Source of the DNA: DASZZY01 sp036260395
GTDB lineage: Bacteria; Actinomycetota; UBA4738; CALAEC01
Assembly: GCA_036260395.1 (NCBI GenBank)
Contig: DASZZY010000007.1
Coordinates: forward strand, 1-20,162
Reading direction: 5' to 3'
Length of the DNA: 20,162 nucleotides
Part shown: one piece after another, positions 8,601-14,607 of the stretch
Numbering within the stretch: the stretch's first letter is position 1
How the letters are laid out: every line of letters starts with the position of its first letter
Notes under the pieces: generated by a model
The model's input: the letters and a program-made list of their open reading frames with translations, nothing else
Told to the model about the DNA's origin: nothing
Databases searched by the model: none
Position numbers and translations under genes: made by a program

Positions 8601-8888
8601 GGCGCGCAGCTCCTCCGGATCGTGGCTCTCGGCATAGGTGCGGAGGCACTCCACCCACGGCCAGAACGGAGGCGCTCCGCCGGCTTCCCAGCACCGACCC
8701 CACAGGACCGCGGCGCCCGCCGTTCTGGCCCGGGCCGCGAACTCGTCGGTGAGCCGCGTCTTCCCGATGCCGGCCTCGCCGCCCATGAGCACCAGCCTCC
8801 CCCGCCCTTCCATCACCTCGCTCAGCGCGCCGTCGAGGCGGGCGACCTCAACCTCGCGGCCGACGAAGGCAGGGGCCTCCAGGCTCAT
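5634..8888 (-). CDS. AAA ATPase / TPR / class III nucleotide cyclase-like signalling protein
   Basis: The protein has 1084 residues. An N-terminal AAA/STAND-like ATPase carries Walker A GGEAGIGKT (residues 36-44) and Walker B LVVVLEDLHSAD (151-162). A long all-helical TPR-like region spans about 390-910. A C-terminal class III cyclase homology domain begins near 923 (TFMFTDIVGS, GDGFFVAF, RIGLHAGE, HIAARI). Both metal aspartates are present (D928, D972), as is the arginine R1034. However, the base-specifying lysine position is D968 and the transition-state asparagine position is H1030, so cyclase activity or specificity is uncertain. The Mycobacterium tuberculosis proteins I know of this class (e.g. 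Rv0386) place the cyclase first; here it is last. No LuxR helix-turn-helix is seen. ATG 8888 has no Shine-Dalgarno and looks leaderless. Confidence 0.88.
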   Translation of the reverse strand: MSLEAPAFVGREVEVARLDGALSEVMEGRGRLVLMGGEAGIGKTRLTDEFAARARTAGAAVLWGRCWEAGGAPPFWPWVECLRTYAESHDPEELRADLGERGPEIAQMVPEIRRIVGDAAEPGAGDPEAARFRLFDAVAGLLRNAGSRAPLVVVLEDLHSADEPSLLLLRFVARSLPRARVMVLATYRDTDVSPDHPLTPTLTELGREPAVRRLMLDGLTLESVAGFVEAVAGREPAPELVEALYRETEGNPLFVSEVVRMLAGEGRLDAPPDTAPWTSLIPPGIREVIDRRLNRLSERCLLVLTRGSAVGRDFSIEVVQRLDGMARTDLLAALDEAVGARVVVEGPAGLGWMRFSHQLVRDALYEGIPPGERADLHRRVAQALLEIHGSDPVPVLTELAHHFYEAAPRGEASMAVRWCMSAGEQAAAVLAYEEAIRLYGMALRALDLASDVDDSVRSEVLLGLGDSRARAGDIAGAKEAFVTAADFAERRGLARDLARAALGYGGRFVWARAAQDRRLVPLLERALAALADADEGLRARLLARLAGALRDEFDPGPRRELSRQAVEVARRLGDPRTLAYVLDGRWAAIWGPDTTDERLVLSAELINAAEAGGDGERAFQGHHYRMICFLERGDVDGARQELAMKERIAGELRQPAQRWYLSASRALFAIFEGRLIEGEELAEQALAIGERAYSSWDARFTHLVQVFLIRREQGRLRELEAALRASIDEYEGSYPFVRAVAALALAEIGKDDEAAGVIDGLVDQHGVHLPRDNEWVFGMTKLAEVVATLREGDRAAILYEALAPYAGRNAIAPIEAMTGAVDRPLGLLAATLGRTAEADRHFSDAFELNRRMRAEPAAARTLLDQARVLSSGNGRDLDRAVELLTDAAAIGRRIRADAIVAGAETLLRKLGHEPPAAERVTGTFMFTDIVGSTALLDAIGDDGWQDLRGWHDRALRELFSEHGGEEVDHAGDGFFVAFAGSRQALDCAVAIQRRLAEHRRTHGFAPRVRIGLHAGEATRSDGGFVGRTVHIAARIGSLADGGQILASASVLLDAGDRGDELERRRVRLKGIADPVEIAAVAWRS

Positions 8889-8894
8889 GGGCGG

Positions 8895-8923
8895 AGTATG
8901 AAACGCTCCGGCGGCCGTGTGGA
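8895..8923 (-). promoter_or_regulatory. Putative leaderless promoter of the AAA-TPR-cyclase gene
   Basis: Minus-strand -35 TCCACA (8923-8918) and -10 CATACT (8900-8895) are 17 bp apart, and only 6 bases separate the -10 box from ATG 8888. Transcription would start at or next to the start codon, consistent with the lack of a Shine-Dalgarno sequence. Each hexamer matches consensus at 4 of 6 positions. Confidence 0.45.
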
Positions 8924-8973
8924 GGGCGACGGCCGGCGGGTACAGTTAGCCCGACCGACGCGAGGAGGACCCG

Positions 8974-10515
8974 ATGGCCGAGACCTTCCGACTGGTGGTC
9001 GGCGGCGAGCTCACCGACGCGGCCGCCGGCGAGACGTTCGACTCGATCGATCCCTCGACCGGCGAGGCGTTCGCCACGGTGGCCAAGGCCGGGGCCCAGG
9101 ACGTCCGCCGGGCGGCCGACGTCGCCCGCAGGGCCTTCGACGAGGGGCCATGGCCGAAGATGAAGGGGCGCGAGCGCGCCAGGCACCTCCTGGCCGTCGC
9201 CGACGGCATCAAGAAGGCCGGCGCCGAGCTCGGCGAGCTCGAGGCCCGCGACTCGGGCGGGACGATCCGCAAGGCCAAGGCCGCCGACATCGCCATGGCC
9301 ATCTCCACGTTCCGTGTCTTCGCCGAGATCGCCGGGCGCGACGAGGACGAGGAGGCGCTCCCCCGGTCCCCGATCTCGTACAACTACCTCCGCCGCGAGC
9401 CGCTCGGCGTGTGCGCGGCGATCACGCCCTGGAACTTCCCTCTCCAGATGGCGGCCTGGAAGATCGCTCCGGCGATCGCCGCGGGCAACACCGTGATCCT
9501 CAAGCCGGCGTCGTACACGCCGCTGTCGTCGATCGAGGTCGGTCGGATCTGCCTGGAGGCCGGGCTGCCGGAGGGTGTGGTCAACGTCCTCCCCGGACCC
9601 GGCGCCGCTGCGGGCGAGGAGCTGGTCGCCTCGCCGCTGGTCGACAAGGTGGCGTTCACCGGATCGACCGAGGTGGGGCGGCGGATCATGCAGATCGCCT
9701 CCGGGACGATCAAGAAGTGCACGCTGGAGCTGGGCGGCAAGTCGCCCTCGATCGTCACCGACGATATCGACCTGGACTACGCCGTCGAGGGGGTCCTGTG
9801 GGGGGTGTTCTTCCACCAGGGGCAGGTGTGCTCCGCGGGAACCAGGCTGTTCCTCCACCGCAACGTCTACGACGAGTTCTTCGCCGCGCTCGTCAAGCGC
9901 GCCGAGGACTTCCGCGTGGGCCCGGCGCTCGACCCAGAGTCCGACCTCGGGCCCGTGGTCTCCGGGTCCCAGCTCGAGACCGTGGAGCGCTACGTAGAGA
10001 TCGGCCTCCAGGAGGGCGCCGAGCTGGCCACCGGCGGCGAGCGCGCGGTCGTAGAGGGGCACGAGGGCGGCTTCTACTACCGGCCCACGATCCTGGCGGG
10101 CGTCGATAACTCGATGAAGGTCGCCCAGGAGGAGATCTTCGGCCCGGTGCTGGTCGTCATCCCGTTCGAGGACGATCAAGAAGCGGTGCGGCTGGCCAAC
10201 GAGTCGATCTACGGCCTGGCCGGCGCGGTGTGGAGCCGCGACGTGCCGCGGGCCATCCGGATCGCCGAGGGCCTCCGGACCGGCACCGTGTGGATCAACG
10301 ACTATCACATGATCAACCCGCGCTACCCCTTCGGTGGGTACAAGCAGTCGGGCATCGGCCGGGAGCACGGCGTCATCGGCTACAACGAGTACCGGGAGGT
10401 CAAGCACCTCCACGTGGATCTGGCGGGCGCCCGCGAGCGGCACCCCTGGTGGAACACGCTGCTCGGCGAGGGGGCGGCGCGGAAGCCGCCGGGGGACACC
10501 GGCCCGGCCGGGTAG
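8974..10515 (+). CDS. NAD(P)-dependent aldehyde dehydrogenase
   Basis: The protein has 513 residues, the usual length for the aldehyde dehydrogenase superfamily. Visible landmarks are TPWNFPLQM with oxyanion asparagine N154, cofactor lysine K177 (ILKPAS), the FTGSTEVG nucleotide loop (228-235), general-base glutamate E252 (LELGGKSPS), catalytic cysteine C286 (GQVCSAGTRLF) and EEIFGPVL. It oxidises an aldehyde to its acid. The substrate cannot be read from sequence. A feed into the neighbouring phenylacetate pathway (phenylacetaldehyde to phenylacetate) is attractive, but the gene is on the opposite strand and not in that operon. ATG 8974 is preceded by GAGGAGG. A TACAGT at 8941-8946 could be its -10 box. 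The stop directly abuts the convergent merR-like gene. Confidence 0.95.
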   Translation: MAETFRLVVGGELTDAAAGETFDSIDPSTGEAFATVAKAGAQDVRRAADVARRAFDEGPWPKMKGRERARHLLAVADGIKKAGAELGELEARDSGGTIRKAKAADIAMAISTFRVFAEIAGRDEDEEALPRSPISYNYLRREPLGVCAAITPWNFPLQMAAWKIAPAIAAGNTVILKPASYTPLSSIEVGRICLEAGLPEGVVNVLPGPGAAAGEELVASPLVDKVAFTGSTEVGRRIMQIASGTIKKCTLELGGKSPSIVTDDIDLDYAVEGVLWGVFFHQGQVCSAGTRLFLHRNVYDEFFAALVKRAEDFRVGPALDPESDLGPVVSGSQLETVERYVEIGLQEGAELATGGERAVVEGHEGGFYYRPTILAGVDNSMKVAQEEIFGPVLVVIPFEDDQEAVRLANESIYGLAGAVWSRDVPRAIRIAEGLRTGTVWINDYHMINPRYPFGGYKQSGIGREHGVIGYNEYREVKHLHVDLAGARERHPWWNTLLGEGAARKPPGDTGPAG

Positions 10516-10932
10516 TCAGCGAGACGGCCTGGCGGGCCGGTCCCAGGCAGCCTCGAGGATGTGGCAGTAGGCGGCGTCGCCGGACGGCGCGATCCGGGCC
10601 TGGCGCGAGAGCCGCTCGAGCTCCCGGCGCATCCCTTCGAGCTCCGTGATCCGCTCGCCGAGCTCGACGGCATGGCGTTCGATGAGCGCGGCCACGTGGT
10701 GGCAAGGCCGATCGCCGCGCTCGCGGAAGGCCAGGACCTCTCGGATCTCTCCCAGGCTCAGCCCGATCGACTGCGCGGCCCGGATGAACCGGAGACGCCC
10801 CACCGCATCCTCGCCGTAGTCGCGGTACCCCGAGGCCGTCCGCGGGGGCGGGACCAGGAGACCGGCTCCCTCGTAATACCGGATCGTCTTCGCTGAGACG
10901 CCCGCTCGGCCGGCGACTTCTCCGATCCGCAT
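10516..10932 (-). CDS. MerR-family metal/thiol-stress regulator
   Basis: The 138-residue protein has an N-terminal winged helix-turn-helix (MRIGEVAGRAGVSAKTIRYY, then EGAGLLVP), a dimerisation coiled coil (about 80-112) and a C-terminal loop. Candidate ligand residues are C77-H78-H79, at the start of the coiled coil where MerR and ZntR have their first cysteine, and C123-H124 near the C-terminus. The middle cysteine of mercury- and zinc-sensing members is missing, so the metal cannot be named; Cu(I), Zn/Cd and Hg sensors are all conceivable. It is divergent from the CcdA-like selenoprotein gene, with a classic long-spacer MerR promoter between them. ATG 10932 follows a TAGGGT -10-like box (10944-10939) by 6 bases, so the gene is probably leaderless. 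Confidence 0.92.
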   Translation of the reverse strand: MRIGEVAGRAGVSAKTIRYYEGAGLLVPPPRTASGYRDYGEDAVGRLRFIRAAQSIGLSLGEIREVLAFRERGDRPCHHVAALIERHAVELGERITELEGMRRELERLSRQARIAPSGDAAYCHILEAAWDRPARPSR

Positions 10933-10948
10933 GGCTTCACCCTATCGC

Positions 10949-10980
10949 TTGACCTTCCAGCTGGCTGGAGGGCTTAGGTT
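10949..10980 (+). promoter_or_regulatory. MerR-type promoter/operator driving the CcdA-like selenoprotein
   Basis: TTGACC (-35, 10949-10954) is followed by an imperfect dyad, CCTTCCAG-CTGG-CTGGAGGG (10953-10972). The -10-like sequence is TTAGGT at 10974 (19-bp spacer) or TAGGTT at 10975-10980 (20-bp spacer). Overlong 19-20-bp spacers with the dyad between the boxes are the hallmark of MerR-family activated promoters, and ACCTTCC/GGAAGG-like arms resemble CueR/ZntR-type sites. With the 20-bp reading, only 7 bases separate the -10 box from ATG 10988, implying a leaderless transcript. Confidence 0.75.
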
Positions 10981-10987
10981 AGGGTCG

Positions 10988-11860
10988 ATGCGGCAGTTGC
11001 CCCTGACCCCGGAACCCGAACCGAGCCGCGGGCGGTTCCTGCTCCTCGCGGCGGGACTGGCGCTCGCCGGGGTGGCCGGGTATCTGGGGTACGCCCTCTA
11101 CCCGCGGTTCGAGCTCCCCGCGGCGACGGGCGCGACGTTCTGGTTGCTCGCCGCGGCCGCGGGGACGGCCTCGTTCTTCTCGCCGTGCTCATTCCCCCTG
11201 TTGCTCACGCTCCTGGCCCGGCGCGTGGAAGCGTCGCCCGCCGGACGGCGCGGCCGGGGCGCCCTGTCGTTCGCCGCGATGTTCTCCGCCGGCGCGGTGG
11301 CGTTCCTGGCGCTGGTCGGGCTGGCCCTCGGCGCCGGCGCCGGGGCGGCCGTCGGAGCCGTGACGTTCACCAGCCCGGCCGGCATCGCCATCCGGATCGC
11401 CGTCGGAACCGTGTTGATCGGGCTGGGGCTCATCCAGGCCGAGGTCCTGCCGCTGTCCTTCCACCCCGTGGAGCGGGCGCTGCGTCCGCTGTCGGCGGGC
11501 GTGGCCCGGCTCCGGCGGAGCCACCCCGCCACGGGCACGGTGGCGTTCGGGTTCGCCTACCTGCTGATCGGCTTCGGGTGAACCGGGCCGATCCTGGCCG
11601 GTCTGGCCAGCCACACGGTCGCCACCGCCGGCGCCGCAGCGGCCCTGACGGCGTTCCTCGTGGCCGGGGCGGCGATCGTCCTTCTCGCCTTCGCGGCGGC
11701 CGGTGTGGCGGCGTGGGGCCAGGCCGCCGTGGCCGAACGGGCCTCGGCCGCGGCGCCGACCATGAAGCGGTGGGGCGGATGGATGCTGGTCGTGGTGGGG
11801 CTGTGGCTGGCCGCCTCGGGTCTCTTCGCCGAGGCGTTCGCCCGGGTCTTCCCCGTCTAG
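10988..11860 (+). CDS. CcdA-like membrane thiol-disulfide protein, candidate selenoprotein (TGA 11579-11581 = Sec198)
   Basis: I read 10988-11860 as one gene of 290 residues with an in-frame TGA at codon 198. The protein is polytopic: a membrane helix near 16-38, then the first redox motif FFSPC67SFPLL typical of CcdA/DsbD transmembrane domains, then more hydrophobic helices. The second motif is GFG-U-TGPILAG, where CcdA proteins have C-x-G-P, so the TGA falls exactly on the second redox cysteine. The same frame stays open for 92 codons after the TGA with two further hydrophobic segments and a charged WGQ...MKRWGG loop, ending at TAG 11860. A SECIS-like hairpin follows the TGA. CcdA relatives shuttle electrons from cytoplasmic thioredoxin across the membrane. 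ATG 10988 is favoured over ATG 10931, which precedes the promoter. Alternatives are a Cys-to-stop mutation or a sequencing error. Selenocysteine machinery is not in the window. Confidence 0.85.
11582..11619 (+). promoter_or_regulatory. Bacterial SECIS-like hairpin
   Basis: Directly after TGA 11579-11581 is a perfect 6-bp stem, CTGGCC (11594-11599) with GGCCAG (11605-11610), closing a 5-base loop GGTCT (11600-11604). A lower stem ACCG/CGGT (11582-11585 with 11616-11619) is separated by an internal loop. The loop starts 18 bases after the TGA. As I recall the E. coli fdhF SECIS, it has the same GGUCU loop at the same 18-base distance. The bulged U of the fdhF stem is not evident here. Confidence 0.75.
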
Positions 11861-13104
11861 CGACGCAGTGTCTCGGGCATCCGCACGGCCACGGCCCACG
11901 CCGCCACGAGCGGCGCCGCCGAGGCCAGGAACGCCGGTACGAAGCCGGAAGCGTCGGCGATGGCGCCCCCGATGGCCGGCCCCACCACCAGCCCCACGTC
12001 CCCGGCGAACCGGTACAGGCCGACGGCCGTGCCGGAGGTCTCCCTCGGCGCCACGTCGGCCACCACGGCCGACGGCACCACTCCCACGAAGCCGGTCGCC
12101 ACGCCCACCGCCGCCAGCACGGCGGCGAGCGTCCACGGCGACCCCGCCCACCCGATGACCGCCACGGACGCCGCCAGCGCGGCCAGGCCCGGCAGCAGTA
12201 CCGCCCGCCGCCCCCGGCTGTCCGTCATGCTGCCCGCCGGCCACATCACCGCGAACTGGGCCAGCGCGGCCACGCCCAGCAGCGCTCCCACCCCGAGCTC
12301 CGAGACGCCGATCTCCTCCGTGGCGAACAGGGGGATCAACGTCATGCGGACCGAGCCGAGCACCCAGAAGATGGCCAGGTTGGCCGCCAGCGCGGTGACG
12401 AAGGCCCTCCCCGAGAGCAGCCCCCGCAGGCGCCCCCACGCCGACGGAAGCGGCGCCTCGACCTCCGCCAGCCCCTCCTCGCGCACGGGGACCGGCCGAT
12501 CGGTCGCCGCGGGCCCCGCCACCGGCACCAGGTACCGGAAGATCAGGCCCCCCGCGACCAGGCACACCGCGCCGTAGACCACCAGCGGGCTCGCCAGGCC
12601 GAGCATCTCGGCGACGAGCCCCCCGATCGGCTGCCCCAGCAGCACCCCGAACAGGAACGAGGAGTAGAACAGGCTCATGGTCCGGCCCATCCGGTCGGCG
12701 GGGACCGAGCGGATGAGGTGGTTGAGCATCGCGGCGAACAGGACTGACGAGCCCGCCCCGCCCAGCGCCCGGAGCACGAGGAGGACCCCGAAGGTCGGCG
12801 CGGCCGCCGACGCCGCGGAGGTGACGCCGACGACCACCACTCCCGCCACGGCCACCGTCCGCTCGCCGAACCGGTCGACGAGCGGACCGCCCACGAGGTC
12901 GAACACCAGCCGCATGAGGGCGAAGCTCGTGAGCAGCAGCCCGACCTCCGTTCGGCCGACGCCGAACGACCTGGCGAACAGCGGCAGGATCGGGACGATC
13001 AGGCCGTACCCGAGCATCACGACGAACGTCAGCCCGACGCTGACGCGCACCGAGGGCGCGGCCAGGACGTCGCGGAGGGAACTGGAGGGGGCGCGGACGC
13101 TCAC
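11857..13104 (-). CDS. Major facilitator superfamily transporter
   Basis: The 415-residue integral membrane protein has about 12 hydrophobic segments in two halves joined by a charged linker (AATDRPVPVREEGLAEVEAP). The MFS motif A is clear after the second helix (GGPLVDRFGERTV, residues 72-84). A degenerate counterpart follows in the second half (PAGSMTDSRGRRAV). The overall look is that of drug or small-molecule exporters of the DHA type, but the substrate cannot be inferred. GTG 13104 is the only suitable start before the first helix and lacks a Shine-Dalgarno sequence. The stop codon overlaps the convergent selenoprotein stop in a shared CTAG. A long structured leader with a terminator-like hairpin lies upstream, suggesting attenuation. 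Confidence 0.9.
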   Translation of the reverse strand: MSVRAPSSSLRDVLAAPSVRVSVGLTFVVMLGYGLIVPILPLFARSFGVGRTEVGLLLTSFALMRLVFDLVGGPLVDRFGERTVAVAGVVVVGVTSAASAAAPTFGVLLVLRALGGAGSSVLFAAMLNHLIRSVPADRMGRTMSLFYSSFLFGVLLGQPIGGLVAEMLGLASPLVVYGAVCLVAGGLIFRYLVPVAGPAATDRPVPVREEGLAEVEAPLPSAWGRLRGLLSGRAFVTALAANLAIFWVLGSVRMTLIPLFATEEIGVSELGVGALLGVAALAQFAVMWPAGSMTDSRGRRAVLLPGLAALAASVAVIGWAGSPWTLAAVLAAVGVATGFVGVVPSAVVADVAPRETSGTAVGLYRFAGDVGLVVGPAIGGAIADASGFVPAFLASAAPLVAAWAVAVRMPETLRR

Positions 13105-13198
13105 GAGCGGCCGGTCACGCGCCGGCGGAGCGGAGGGACATGCGCTCGAGTGTAGTGACGAGCCGCGGGCCCGTACGCGGATCCCGAGCGGACCCCGG

Positions 13199-13239
13199 AA
13201 AAGCCGAGAGGGGGACTGCCCGCGAATCCCCCTCCTGGC
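13199..13239 (-). terminator. Intrinsic-terminator-like hairpin in the leader of the MFS gene
   Basis: A perfect 8-bp stem, GAGGGGGA (13208-13215) with TCCCCCTC (13227-13234), is extended by GCC/GGC at its base (13203-13205 with 13237-13239). It is followed on the minus strand by TTTT (13202-13199). It lies about 95 bases upstream of the MFS start and would stop transcription before the gene, as in an attenuator or riboswitch expression platform. Confidence 0.6.
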
Positions 13240-13380
13240 GTATGCGGCACCCGAGCGCCCTCTCGAGGTACCGCTTCCCGCCGGCAGGGCCGGCAGGCGT
13301 ATGAAATTCTGCCCCCATGGTGCCTGAGCCGGCGGATCTGCGGAATGCCCCATCGGGGTGATTTCGCATAGCTCGAATTG
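13240..13380 (-). other. Structured leader upstream of the MFS gene (unassigned)
   Basis: Read on the minus strand, an 8-base direct repeat CATACGCC (13303-13296 and 13244-13237) brackets two hairpins. One is GCCGGC/GCCGGC with a 3-base loop (13280-13294). The other is an imperfect 12-bp stem, GCGGTACC...GGTGCCGC with an inner CGAG/CTCG (13244-13274). A run of five G (13316-13312) upstream could compete for the C-rich arm of the downstream terminator. I compared it by eye with common riboswitch consensus sequences and recognised none. The same interval also holds any promoter for hutI. Confidence 0.4.
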
Positions 13381-13389
13381 ACTAGTCGC

Positions 13390-14607
13390 GTGCGGGCCCT
13401 GGCGGCCGCCTCGCTGGTCACCGCCCCTCCACATCCGGCTCCCCTTCCCGCCACCACCCCGCCGCGCCGCGTGGAGGACGCCGTCGTGGCGTGGGAGTGG
13501 GAGACCGTCGTGTACGCCGGGGCCCGGAGCGGCTGGGAGGGGGATATCGACGAGCGGTTCCCCGGGTGCACGATCGCCCCCGGGTTCGTCGACGCCCACA
13601 CCCACCTCCCGTTCCACGGCTGGCGCGACGACGAGTTCGAGGCCAGGCTGGCGGGGCGGACGTACCGGGACCTCCACGGCTCGGGGGGGATCGCCCGGAG
13701 CGCCCGGATGTTCGACGAGGCGTCCGACGAGGAGGTCCTGGCGTTCTGCCGGCCGCTGCTGGCGGAGATGCTCGAGCACGGGACCACCGCGGTGGAGCTC
13801 AAAACGGGCTACGGGCTGTCGGTGGACGGCGAGCTCCGGCAGGCCCGGCTCGCTCGGCGGCTCGCCGAGGAGATCCCCCAGACCGCCACGGTGACGCTCC
13901 TGGCGTGCCACGCGGTCCCCGAGGGGAGGAGCCGGCAAGAGTGGGTGGAGACCGTGGCCGAGGAGCTGGTCCCGGAGGCCGCCCGCCAGCGGCTGGTCGA
14001 CGCGGTGGACGTCTACGTCGAGGACATCGCGTTCACCGCCAACGACCTGCGCCGGGTGGCCGGCGCGGCGGCGGGAGCCGGGCTCCCGCTCCGGGTCCAC
14101 GCCGACCAGCTCGGCCCCACCGGGGCCGCCGAGGCCGCGGCCGCCCTGGGGGCCCGGAGCGCCGATCACCTGAACCACACTGGGCCCGAGGGGGTAGAGG
14201 CGCTGGCCTCGCGGGTCACCGTGGCGGGGCTCCTCCCGGGCTCGACGCTCCTCCTGCGGGCGGCGCCACCGCCGGTGGGCGACCTCGTCGCCGCCGGCGC
14301 GGCGCTGGCGCTGGCCACCGACTTCAACCCCGGGACCTCCCCCGTGCTCTCGATGCCGGAGGTCGTGGCGCTGGGCTGCGCGCTCTACGGGCTCCACCCG
14401 GGCCAGGCGCTGGTGGCCGCGACCGCCAATCCCGCCTGGGTCCTCGGCCTCCATGACCGCTTGGGCACGCTGGTCCCGGGCAGCCGGGCCGACCTCGTCG
14501 TGCTCGAAGGCCTCGACGTCCGCATGGTCCCCTACCGCCTCGGGCACAATCCCGTGGTGATGGTGGTCTGCGGCGGGGAGCCGGTGGGCCGCGGGCGGAT
14601 CCCGTGA
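13390..14607 (+). CDS. hutI: Imidazolonepropionase
   Basis: The 405-residue amidohydrolase is the third enzyme of histidine degradation: 4-imidazolone-5-propanoate to N-formimino-L-glutamate. Metal and substrate motifs occur in family order: FVDAHTHLPFHGWRDDEFEAR (H70, H72), HGSGGI, TAVELKTGYGLS, LACHAVPEG, RVHADQLGPTG (H237), SADHLNHTG and LATDFNPGTSP with the catalytic aspartate. GTG 13390 is chosen over TTG 13378 four codons upstream; neither has a Shine-Dalgarno sequence. The other hut genes (hutH, hutU, hutG/hutF) are absent from the window, so it works with genes elsewhere. The next gene overlaps its stop codon. Confidence 0.93.
   Translation: MRALAAASLVTAPPHPAPLPATTPPRRVEDAVVAWEWETVVYAGARSGWEGDIDERFPGCTIAPGFVDAHTHLPFHGWRDDEFEARLAGRTYRDLHGSGGIARSARMFDEASDEEVLAFCRPLLAEMLEHGTTAVELKTGYGLSVDGELRQARLARRLAEEIPQTATVTLLACHAVPEGRSRQEWVETVAEELVPEAARQRLVDAVDVYVEDIAFTANDLRRVAGAAAGAGLPLRVHADQLGPTGAAEAAAALGARSADHLNHTGPEGVEALASRVTVAGLLPGSTLLLRAAPPPVGDLVAAGAALALATDFNPGTSPVLSMPEVVALGCALYGLHPGQALVAATANPAWVLGLHDRLGTLVPGSRADLVVLEGLDVRMVPYRLGHNPVVMVVCGGEPVGRGRIP

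Noticed and set aside
8918..8946. TGTGGA...TACAGT as a plus-strand promoter for the aldehyde dehydrogenase
   Set aside because: The -10-like box is acceptable and well placed, but the -35 matches consensus at only two positions. It is mentioned in the gene entry and not called separately.
10931..11581. A shorter CcdA-like frame ending at the TGA, with a separate small frame at 11660-11860
   Set aside because: Both are in the same reading frame and make one sensible membrane protein. The TGA sits at a conserved Cys position with a SECIS-like hairpin behind it. ATG 10931 lies upstream of the MerR-type promoter.
13141..13330. Resemblance of GAGAGGGGGACTG and TGAAATTC segments (plus strand) to SAM or FMN riboswitch pieces
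   Set aside because: Only short fragments match. The defining downstream elements of both riboswitch classes are absent.
13115..13369. Small minus-strand frame of 84 codons between MFS and hutI
   Set aside because: It has no convincing ribosome site or homology, and it runs through the hairpins and terminator-like structure, so a non-coding leader is more likely.
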